Under the pieces are notes generated by a model. That model ran no database searches. It saw only the letters and a list, made by a program, of their open reading frames with translations, and was not told where the DNA came from. From Bradyrhizobium sp. dw_78 (GTDB taxonomy: Bacteria > Pseudomonadota > Alphaproteobacteria > Rhizobiales > Xanthobacteraceae): a stretch of DNA of 64,000 nt. Below, piece after piece: positions 52,645 to 59,590 of the stretch. The DNA lies in contig NZ_JAAVUS010000007.1 in NCBI RefSeq assembly GCF_018449525.1, forward strand, positions 1 through 64,000, in the 5' to 3' direction. The translations under genes were made by a program, and so were the position numbers. Positions within the stretch are counted from its first letter, which is position 1. Each line of letters starts with the position of its first letter.

Positions 52645-54054
52645 ATGAAGCGTCCCTCAGAGCGTGTAGCAACGTCATTCCGCACATGGCGCATCCGGCT
52701 GCCGGTCCTGCTCTCCGCGATGCTGACGATATCCTTTTCGGCCGCGGATCCCCTTGCTCCGGCAGGCGACGCTCCCAACAGTCCAGAGGCAACGCCCGAA
52801 CTTTCGGCGGTCGCGCAACTCGGCCGCAAAATGTTTTTCGACCCGTCATTATCCGGGTCCGGGCAGCTCTCCTGCGCGTCCTGTCACAGTCCCGCGCATG
52901 CCTACGGCCCCCCGAATGACCTGGTGGTGCAATTCGGTGGACCGGACCTGAAACGGCCGGGTATCCGTGCGGTCCCGTCGCTACGCTATCATGAGCACAC
53001 TCCGAACTTTTCGATCGGTCCGGGCACCGAGATGGCGGATAACGATCCGCCTCCGCCGGAAGACGTCGCCCCGGCGGCCGAGCCGGCGGGCGATATCAAG
53101 GTTGCCTCGGTTGCCAAGGCCGACGCCAATAGCGCGGCGCGAGCGGCGGCGGAGGCAAACGTCCCGCGAGGTGGGCTCGACTGGGACGGCCGGGCCAACA
53201 CCTTGCAGAGTCAGGCGCTGGGGCCGCTACTCGATCCAAACGAAATGGACAACCACAGCGCCGCGGACGTTCTTGAGCGAGTGAAGCATGCCGCGTATGC
53301 CGATGACCTGAAGAAATTGTTTGGCGAGCATATATTCGACGGGCCAGAGCTCGCACTGGATGAGGCCCTGTTCGCTTTGGTGCGCTTCCAAACCGAGGAT
53401 CCGAGCTTCCGCCCGTATGACAGCAAATACGACGCCTTTCTTGCCGGCAAAGCCGAGCTCAGCGCCGCGGAAGCGCGCGGCCTGAAATTGTTCGACGACC
53501 CGAAGAAGGGCAATTGCTCGTCCTGTCATATCGACAGAGCGACCCGCGACGGCGTATTCCAGCCCGCGTTCACCGACTACCAGTTCGAGGCGCTCGGCGC
53601 TCCCCGCAATCGCGATATTCCCGCCAACCGCGATCCACGCTTCTATGACCTTGGCCTTTGCGGCCCCCTGCGCACAGACTACACGACTGCCGCCGCATAT
53701 TGCGGCCTGTTCAAGACTCCAACGTTGCGCAACGCGGCGACCCGCAGCGTGTTCTTCCATAACGGCGTATTCCATTCGCTCGAGGAAGTGATGCACTTCT
53801 ACGTCGAGCGTGAAACCGAACCGGCCAAGTGGTATCCGAAACTGCCGAATGGTGAGGTCGATCGCTATAACGACTTGCCGCCGGAGTATCGGCGCAATAT
53901 CGATATTGTCGATGCGCCGTTTGACGGCAAGCAGGGTGACCCGCCTGCGCTCAATGACGCGGAAATCGCCGACGTGATCGCGTTCCTGAAGACCTTGACG
54001 GACGGCTACCAACCGGACCAACCCTCGGCAGGCATGACGCCGGCGGCTCGTTAA
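52645..54054 (+). CDS. Di-heme cytochrome c peroxidase family protein, module 2
   Basis: 469 residues with a signal peptide (RLPVLLSAMLTISFSAADP). Heme sites CASCH (about 78-82) and CSSCH (about 293-297). FKTPTLRNAATRSVFFHNGV and AEIADVIAFLKTLTDGYQ are family marks. An acidic, Pro/Ala-rich insertion (PPPPEDVAPAAEP, about 133-170) lies between the hemes. It is preceded by a terminator, so has its own promoter or relies on read-through. It pairs with phosphoesterase 2 as the peroxidase at 35517 pairs with phosphoesterase 1. Confidence 0.86.
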   Translation: MKRPSERVATSFRTWRIRLPVLLSAMLTISFSAADPLAPAGDAPNSPEATPELSAVAQLGRKMFFDPSLSGSGQLSCASCHSPAHAYGPPNDLVVQFGGPDLKRPGIRAVPSLRYHEHTPNFSIGPGTEMADNDPPPPEDVAPAAEPAGDIKVASVAKADANSAARAAAEANVPRGGLDWDGRANTLQSQALGPLLDPNEMDNHSAADVLERVKHAAYADDLKKLFGEHIFDGPELALDEALFALVRFQTEDPSFRPYDSKYDAFLAGKAELSAAEARGLKLFDDPKKGNCSSCHIDRATRDGVFQPAFTDYQFEALGAPRNRDIPANRDPRFYDLGLCGPLRTDYTTAAAYCGLFKTPTLRNAATRSVFFHNGVFHSLEEVMHFYVERETEPAKWYPKLPNGEVDRYNDLPPEYRRNIDIVDAPFDGKQGDPPALNDAEIADVIAFLKTLTDGYQPDQPSAGMTPAAR

Positions 54055-54109
54055 ACCGGAGAACCTGCGGCAGGCGCCCCGCGCAATCGTCGACCGATGG
54101 ACCGATGCA

Positions 54110-55423
54110 TTACGGCATCGAACGATTAGGCACCATCAATTCGGACGCGGGTGCCCGCTGCCGCAGAGTCAAATGCAGGACGCCCATCGCAAGGACCAGC
54201 AGCAATCCCATTGATCCCAGCGACTCATAGAAGCTGCCCGTCAGGTCCTTCATCCAGCCGATATAGATCGGGCTGACCACTCCGCCGGTCGCGCCGATTG
54301 AACTGATCAGAGCCAATCCTCCGGCCGCCGCAGGGCCTTGCAGATAGGCCGATGGGATCGTCCAGAACAGCGCCAGAAATGCGAACACCGCGACGGATGC
54401 GATCATGAGTATGGCCGTGGTCAAGGCCATACTGCCGGCTGCAAGCGGAAGGAGCATGAAGCAGGCACCCGAGACAACGCCGCAGCAGATCACATGCCAG
54501 CGCCGCTCGCCTTCGGCGTCCGAATGGCTGCTGACCAGCTGCATTCCGACCATCGAAACCAGCGAGATGGCGCCGCTGATCCATCCGATCTGCATGATGC
54601 TGACGCTCCCGACCCCGCGCAGCAATGTCGGGATCCATACCAGCAACGCATTCTCGACGCAGTAAAAGATGAAATAGCTGAAGGCCAGGCCCCACACCCG
54701 TTTGTCCGCAAGCGCCGCCGCGAAGCTGCGGGGGTGTCCGTCAGAGAGTCTTCGACCTGACGCAATGTCCCGTGCCAGCACGGTTCGCTCGGATGGGGTG
54801 AGCCAGGCCGCGTGATCGGGATCGCGCGCAATAAAGAAATAGGCGAATACGCCGAGCGCGATCGCCGGAACACCTTCGACCAGGAAGAGATATTGCCACC
54901 CCTTGAGACCGTGAGCGCCGTCCGTCGCGGTCATGATCCAGCCCGCGAGCGGACCTCCGATGATGCCGGATACCGGAAGAGCCGCCATGAACAGGCTCGT
55001 CATCCTGCCCCGCATCCGCTCCGGAAACCAAAAGGTCAGGTAAAGCAGGACGCCGGGAAGAAAGCCTGCTTCGGCGAGGCCGATCAGAAATCGTAGTCCA
55101 TAGAAATGGAATTTGCTGTCGGCAAAAGCGAGAAACAGTGTCGCCACGCCCCACAGCGTCATGACGCGCAACAGGGTGATGCCGAGCCCCGCCTTTTGCA
55201 TCATGAGATTGCTGGGCACCTCGAACAGAATGTAGCCGGCATAGAGCAGACTTGCGGCAATGCCGAATTGCGTCTCGGTAAGATGAAGGTCGGACATGAA
55301 TTGAAGCTTGGCGAAGCCGACGTTCAGTCGATCCACCATCGCGATAAGATAGCAGACGAATAGAAATGGGATGATCCGTAACGTGACCTTTCGATAGAGC
55401 TGGTCCGTTGCCTGGCGTTCCAT
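54110..55423 (-). CDS. MFS transporter, anion:cation symporter (phthalate/tartrate) type
   Basis: 437 residues, about twelve membrane helices. ITLRVMTLW and LPGVLLYLTFWFPERMRGRM are the ACS-subfamily marks (relatives: 4-hydroxyphenylacetate, tartrate and phthalate carriers); QFMSDLHLTETQFGIAASLL is the typical first loop. Last gene of a group with the SnoaL-like and IclR genes, so the substrate may be an aromatic or hydroxy acid. Confidence 0.9.
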   Translation of the reverse strand: MERQATDQLYRKVTLRIIPFLFVCYLIAMVDRLNVGFAKLQFMSDLHLTETQFGIAASLLYAGYILFEVPSNLMMQKAGLGITLLRVMTLWGVATLFLAFADSKFHFYGLRFLIGLAEAGFLPGVLLYLTFWFPERMRGRMTSLFMAALPVSGIIGGPLAGWIMTATDGAHGLKGWQYLFLVEGVPAIALGVFAYFFIARDPDHAAWLTPSERTVLARDIASGRRLSDGHPRSFAAALADKRVWGLAFSYFIFYCVENALLVWIPTLLRGVGSVSIMQIGWISGAISLVSMVGMQLVSSHSDAEGERRWHVICCGVVSGACFMLLPLAAGSMALTTAILMIASVAVFAFLALFWTIPSAYLQGPAAAGGLALISSIGATGGVVSPIYIGWMKDLTGSFYESLGSMGLLLVLAMGVLHLTLRQRAPASELMVPNRSMP

Positions 55424-55506
55424 CGTATTCTCCCTGATTGTTGTTCTCGTTGTGATCTTTTTGCTTATGGCGGTTTCAAGCGAAGCGGATTCCGGTTCGC
55501 ATGAAG

Positions 55507-55571
55507 AAAACGCGTCAAACCGAAATAGCAGAGCCCGGCTCTGATTGAATCAGAACCGATAAGGCATCTAG
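55507..55571. repeat. 65-bp repeat, family 2 (copy B), ending in the stop codon of the next gene
   Basis: Sister of 32187-32251. It contains the 15-nt palindrome TCTGATTGAATCAGA and ends in TCTAG, whose CTA is the complement of the TAG stop of the SnoaL-like gene. Confidence 0.6.
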
Positions 55572-56002
55572 GGACCGAAGCTGGATCGAAACTGCAGCTT
55601 CCAGTCGCCATCGATGGCGGTGAAAACGTAGAGGGAATCGAAAACCCCGATCACCGAACCGTCTGCGCGATAGCGCGTATATTGAACGGCGTAATGTGCC
55701 TTGATCGGTGACGATTGCAGCAGCCTGATCTCGGTCCACGCGCTGTGGTGCCAGCCCTGAAGCTCGACCAGCTTTTTGAATACATCCATCGGATTGCTGC
55801 CGGGCGCATCATAGATGAACAACTTGTTGGCGGCGGCGCGGACATGCGGAAAGCGCATCACGGCGTCCATGCCCGCGGCATCATGGTGGTTCAGAGCGTC
55901 CATCCACTGCGCGAGGAGTTGTTCGCACCGCCGTTCGTCGCTCGGACTCATTTTGCCGTCGCGCGCATCGTAAGTGTCTTTAAGGCTCTCCACAGCCAGC
56001 AT
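55568..56002 (-). CDS. SnoaL/NTF2-like protein
   Basis: 144 residues of the NTF2-like fold: SDERRCEQLLAQWMDALNHH (opening helix), VMRFPHVRAAANKLFIYDAP and the beta strands HYAVQYTRYRADGSVIGVFD with YVFTAIDGDWKLQFRSSFGP. ATG 56002 has GGGAGG 7 nt upstream. This fold serves isomerases, dehydratases and accessory proteins; no active-site assignment is possible. It is between the IclR gene and the MFS gene, with the inverted repeats at 56023-56048 just upstream. Confidence 0.8.
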   Translation of the reverse strand: MLAVESLKDTYDARDGKMSPSDERRCEQLLAQWMDALNHHDAAGMDAVMRFPHVRAAANKLFIYDAPGSNPMDVFKKLVELQGWHHSAWTEIRLLQSSPIKAHYAVQYTRYRADGSVIGVFDSLYVFTAIDGDWKLQFRSSFGP

Positions 56003-56022
56003 CTGTTTTCCTCCCAAAACAT

Positions 56023-56048
56023 TTGTACAATAATCGTACAAATGTACG
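56023..56048. promoter_or_regulatory. Two overlapping inverted repeats, probable IclR operator
   Basis: TTGTAC-N7-GTACAA (56023-56041) overlaps CGTAC-AAAT-GTACG (56035-56048). They lie just upstream of the SnoaL-like gene's ribosome-binding site and about 60 bp beyond the end of the IclR gene, where an IclR repressor of the SnoaL/MFS unit would bind. Confidence 0.5.
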
Positions 56049-56110
56049 ATAAATGAAGGATGCGGCAGCCGCCGTGATCCGTCAAGTCACGGATCGTTGC
56101 TATTACCGGT

Positions 56111-56896
56111 TCAGGTGCGGAGCAGAGGGGCCAGTTCAGCCTGCAACTTGCGCAGCTTGGGGAGGGTTTCGTCGATCAGGCGCTTGGAGGAAGAGCGTTC
56201 GACGTGACCGCCGACATTGACGGCCGCAACAACTTCCTGGCGGGAATTGCGGATCGGGACGGCAATGGTGAGAAGCCCGAGTTCGAGCTCGGCGCGGACG
56301 ATGCTGTAGTCCTGCTTCCGCACCCGATCGAGCTCAGCCATCAGATCTGGCAGCTTGGTCAGCGTCGCCTTGGTACGCTGGATCCGGTCGGTCCTCTTGA
56401 GGATGTCCAGCGCCTGCTCCGACGGCAGAGCCGCCAGCATGACGCGCCCCATCGCGTTGCAATAGGCCGGCAACCGGGAGCCGACCCGGAGATCGACGGA
56501 GATGATACGCTCCGTCGCCACGCGCGCGATATACAGTACGTCGGTGCCGTCGATCACCGCGGCCGAACAAGACTCATTCAGGATCGAACTTAACCGTTCA
56601 AGGGCGGGCTGCAGGATCTGCGGAAGATCGGCTTTGGACAGATAGGAAAATCCCAGACGGAGCACCCGTGGCGCCAAGCGAAACAACCGTCCATCTGACG
56701 TCGCATAGTGCAAAGTCACCAGCGTCAACAGACAGCGCCGGGCGGCCGGACGCGACATCCCCGTGAGCTGGGCGACTTCGGAGACGCTCAGGGCGTCATG
56801 TCCATCGAAACATTCGATGACCGAAAGTCCTCGCTCGAGGACCAGCATATGATCGGCGGACCGTATGGTTGATTCGGAATTCTTTGTCGGCACCAT
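56111..56896 (-). CDS. IclR-family transcriptional regulator
   Basis: 261 residues. The N-terminal helix-turn-helix is LVLERGLSVIECFDGHDALS with VAQLTGMSRPAARRCLLTLV. The effector domain has AVIDGTDVLYIARVATERII, GSRLPAYCNAMGRVMLAALP and IAVPIRNSRQEVVAAVNVGG, characteristic of PcaR/PobR-like IclR proteins that sense aromatic acids. It likely controls the SnoaL-like and MFS genes. Confidence 0.9.
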   Translation of the reverse strand: MVPTKNSESTIRSADHMLVLERGLSVIECFDGHDALSVSEVAQLTGMSRPAARRCLLTLVTLHYATSDGRLFRLAPRVLRLGFSYLSKADLPQILQPALERLSSILNESCSAAVIDGTDVLYIARVATERIISVDLRVGSRLPAYCNAMGRVMLAALPSEQALDILKRTDRIQRTKATLTKLPDLMAELDRVRKQDYSIVRAELELGLLTIAVPIRNSRQEVVAAVNVGGHVERSSSKRLIDETLPKLRKLQAELAPLLRT

Positions 56897-57044
56897 CGAT
56901 GCATGATGCCCACCGCGGCGCGATCAGGCAAGAGCACCCGCGATCTCCTCCATCGAGCCGGCACGCACTCGCCATATCTGATGATTAAACCATCCCGGCG
57001 CGACCGCGTTGACCTCGCAGGATCGCGTCGATTTCCCTCCCTTG

Positions 57045-57788
57045 TTACTGCATATCCTGGCCACCACTATTGTCGGCGCGCGCCGAGCGAACAACCGCGG
57101 CCCGAACGCGTCGCCCTCCTCCTGCGCCGCGCCTGGCAGGAATCCCGGCGCCAACGCGAGGATCGAGAGCGCTCCGGTCCGTTGCAGCCGACCCGACCGT
57201 CGACGGATTGGCTTCGCCGCTATCATCCAGGCACATGTTGAGAATTTTTTCGATCAAGGGCTGACTCTCCGCTCTCGATCGATCAAGGAGCGGCCTGACC
57301 TTCAGGACATCGCGCAGGATGCTGACTCCCACCAGGCATGCGGTTATCAGGGCAGCGCGCTGCGGCGCGCGATCGTCAAGTTTGGCAGCCAGCGGCCTGA
57401 TAAAATCTTTCAGGACAAAGGTACGCAGGACTTCTCTGGCCTGGGGGCTGGATAATGAATGAACGAAGATCTGGAGCGCAACGGCATGCCCCGAAGCCGG
57501 GTCATTGCCGCGTTCAAAGATATTCCTGGTAAGGGCGGCACCCAATTCCGTCGTCTTTGAAGACAACAGACGTTCGGACTGGACCGCCGCCTTGAACGCC
57601 TCGGCGAAGAGCTTCTCCTTCGAGCCGAATGACCGATGCACGAGGGCAACGTCAACTCCTACATCCCGCGCGATGTCGCGCAGACCGACTTCCTCGTAAG
57701 AGACCTCCGCAAAGCGGGCCAACGCCGCCTTCAGAATGCGCTGACGTGTAAGGCTTGCGGATCGTTTCCTTGGTACCGCTGCCGGCAT
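57045..57788 (-). CDS. TetR-family regulator of the RbbA-type export operon
   Basis: 247 residues. The TetR helix-turn-helix is RQRILKAALARFAEVSYEEV with VGVDVALVHRSFGSKEKLFA. ATG 57788 has AGAGG at a normal distance; a TTG six codons upstream is less likely. The C-terminal 50 residues (after CLDDSGEAN) are Arg/Gly/Ala-rich and look like low-complexity extension or read-through sequence. It is divergent from the phasin/HlyD/RbbA genes, with an inverted repeat between. Confidence 0.86.
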   Translation of the reverse strand: MPAAVPRKRSASLTRQRILKAALARFAEVSYEEVGLRDIARDVGVDVALVHRSFGSKEKLFAEAFKAAVQSERLLSSKTTELGAALTRNIFERGNDPASGHAVALQIFVHSLSSPQAREVLRTFVLKDFIRPLAAKLDDRAPQRAALITACLVGVSILRDVLKVRPLLDRSRAESQPLIEKILNMCLDDSGEANPSTVGSAATDRSALDPRVGAGIPARRGAGGGRRVRAAVVRSARADNSGGQDMQ

Positions 57789-57832
57789 ACGTGACCTCTT
57801 TTTCAACTATTCGGAACCATAATTCTCAATTA

Positions 57833-57848
57833 GTCAACAGCCGTTGAC
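57833..57848. promoter_or_regulatory. Inverted repeat GTCAAC-N4-GTTGAC, probable TetR operator
   Basis: A perfect 6-4-6 inverted repeat 45 bp upstream of the TetR ATG and 76 bp before the phasin-like gene, in the divergent promoter. It is the reverse arrangement of the 2097 element's half-sites with a different spacer, so a different TetR protein is expected to bind. Confidence 0.45.
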
Positions 57849-57923
57849 ATAGATCAAGATGATCCGTCCGAACTCCGGCTCATATGATTTTGTTCAGACA
57901 CTCATGACATTGGAGTCTCGATC

Positions 57924-58217
57924 ATGGCCGCCGAAAACGCGAACTCGCCGATCTCATTTGGACTGCCTCCATCGTTCCTGCCGCAACTGGAGCAATCGAA
58001 GAAGCTGGCGGAAACCGCTGCACAATACTGGTCCAATCTGCTTTCCTTTGCCGCGAAACGCAGGCAGGCTGAAGCCGAGTTTGTCCAGAGCCTCGCTCAT
58101 TGCGACGGCGTATCGGATCTGTTCAAGCGCCAATCAGAATTTTTCCAGGCATCCTGGACCGCCTACTCAACCGAATTGCCGAAAGCCCTCGGATTTCCAG
58201 CAAAAGACCCGGCTTGA
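57924..58217 (+). CDS. Phasin-like small protein
   Basis: 97 residues, helical and amphipathic: LPPSFLPQLEQSKKLAETAA, YWSNLLSFAAKRRQAEAEFV and LFKRQSEFFQASWTAYSTEL resemble phasin (polyhydroxyalkanoate granule-associated) domains. The YSTELPKALG end recalls phasin family proteins in rhizobia. First gene in the direction of the export operon, 200 bp ahead of the HlyD-type gene. A granule role is not shown. Confidence 0.65.
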   Translation: MAAENANSPISFGLPPSFLPQLEQSKKLAETAAQYWSNLLSFAAKRRQAEAEFVQSLAHCDGVSDLFKRQSEFFQASWTAYSTELPKALGFPAKDPA

Positions 58218-58417
58218 GCATTTGATCTGGAGCGATGGCCGTTCTGGTTGGCGACCATCTCTCGGAACGATGCTGAAACGGTATTCCGGGCCCGTCAATC
58301 CTGGTGGGATTAACGCGTCTCCGATTCCAGTTAAGCCGCCGGTACACGCTCCGCAAACCCCGCCGAGCCGGAACGGCGGCGTGAGGATGTCTTCGTACTT
58401 CTTGATGTGAGGATCTG

Positions 58418-59590
58418 ATGCAGGATGTGAAGCCCGACGGCAACCGCACGACCGCGCCTGTGCAGTCCCGCACACCCGATGCAGCGGCTCCTGATGCTGC
58501 GTTTCCGGTAGCCAGCCCGCCGGCGCTGATTCCACAACCGCCCCCATCCTCGGGCAAGCCTGGGGGGCGGTCGAAAATGCAGCTTTGGCTGGTCCTCGCC
58601 GGACTGCTCGTGATCCTGGGCGGCGGCGCTGGGGGCTGGTACTGGTGGACGCACCATCAGGCGGCATTGCCCGATGGCATCGTTTGGGGCAATGGCCGTC
58701 TCGAGGCCGACGATATTGACATCACCCCAAAGTTTCCCGGACGCGTCGCCACGCTGCTGGTCGACGAAGGCGACCTTGTCAAGGCCGGGCAAGTTGTCGC
58801 CCGCATGGACACCCGCGATACGGAAGCGACGCTGCGAAAATCAGAGGCGCAGTTGACGCTGGCAGAGCGCTATCTCGATGAGGCCTCGGCCAATCTGGTG
58901 CAGCAGAAGACCCTGCAGAAGCTCGCCCAACAGGAGTTCGATCGCACACAAACACTGGTTCAGAAGGGATTCGCGACCGACGAGCTGCTCGACCAGCGCC
59001 GGCAGGCGCTGGAGGGCGCCAATGCGGCGCTGAACGCTGCGACAGCCAGGATCGGCGAGACGGAACAAGCCATCGCCGCAGCGACGCAGGATGTTGCCTA
59101 TAACAAGATCGAGATCGCCGATGGCGTGTTGGTGGCCCCACGCGATGCCCGGGTGCAGTATCGACTCGTCAATACCGGCGAGGTGATCGGCGCTGGCGCC
59201 AAGATATTCACCCTGCTCGACCTGTCGAAGGTCTACATGACGATGTTCCTGCCGACCGAGGATGTCGGCAAGATTGCTCTCGGCTCGGAAGGGCGGATCG
59301 TGCTCGATGCGCTGCCCAATCTGGTCGTGCCGGGCAGCGTCTCCTTCATCTCGCCGACATCGCAATTCACCCCCAAACCCGTCGAGACGCAGTCGGAGCG
59401 GGACAAGTTGATGTTCCGGATCAAGGTGCAGGTCGACCCCAATCTGCTCGCGGGCCATATCGCGGAGGTGCGCACGGGCCTGCCAGGCACCGCCTATATC
59501 CGCTTCGATCCCAACGTCGTATGGCCAGCGCGTCTACAGTCGAAGCTGCCGGCCGATACAGGCTCGAGCGCCGGCGCGGTGCCGAAATGA
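58418..59590 (+). CDS. HlyD-family membrane fusion (periplasmic adaptor) protein, YhiI-like
   Basis: 390 residues. A Pro-rich cytoplasmic start, one membrane helix (LVLAGLLVILGGGAGGWYWW, about 46-65), the biotinyl-lipoyl half-domains around RVATLLVDEGDLVKAGQVVA, a long coiled coil (about 120-215) and the beta-barrel with YRLVNTGEVIGAGAKIFTLL. It links the RbbA/YhhJ pump to an outer membrane channel. Start ATG 58418 has GAGGAT upstream. Its stop overlaps the next start by 4 bp (ATGA). Confidence 0.88.
   Translation: MQDVKPDGNRTTAPVQSRTPDAAAPDAAFPVASPPALIPQPPPSSGKPGGRSKMQLWLVLAGLLVILGGGAGGWYWWTHHQAALPDGIVWGNGRLEADDIDITPKFPGRVATLLVDEGDLVKAGQVVARMDTRDTEATLRKSEAQLTLAERYLDEASANLVQQKTLQKLAQQEFDRTQTLVQKGFATDELLDQRRQALEGANAALNAATARIGETEQAIAAATQDVAYNKIEIADGVLVAPRDARVQYRLVNTGEVIGAGAKIFTLLDLSKVYMTMFLPTEDVGKIALGSEGRIVLDALPNLVVPGSVSFISPTSQFTPKPVETQSERDKLMFRIKVQVDPNLLAGHIAEVRTGLPGTAYIRFDPNVVWPARLQSKLPADTGSSAGAVPK

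Noticed and set aside
50996..52849. 617-codon minus-strand open frame opposite phosphoesterase 2
   Set aside because: Arg-rich shadow composition and it crosses the strong terminator at 52570; the plus strand carries the real gene.
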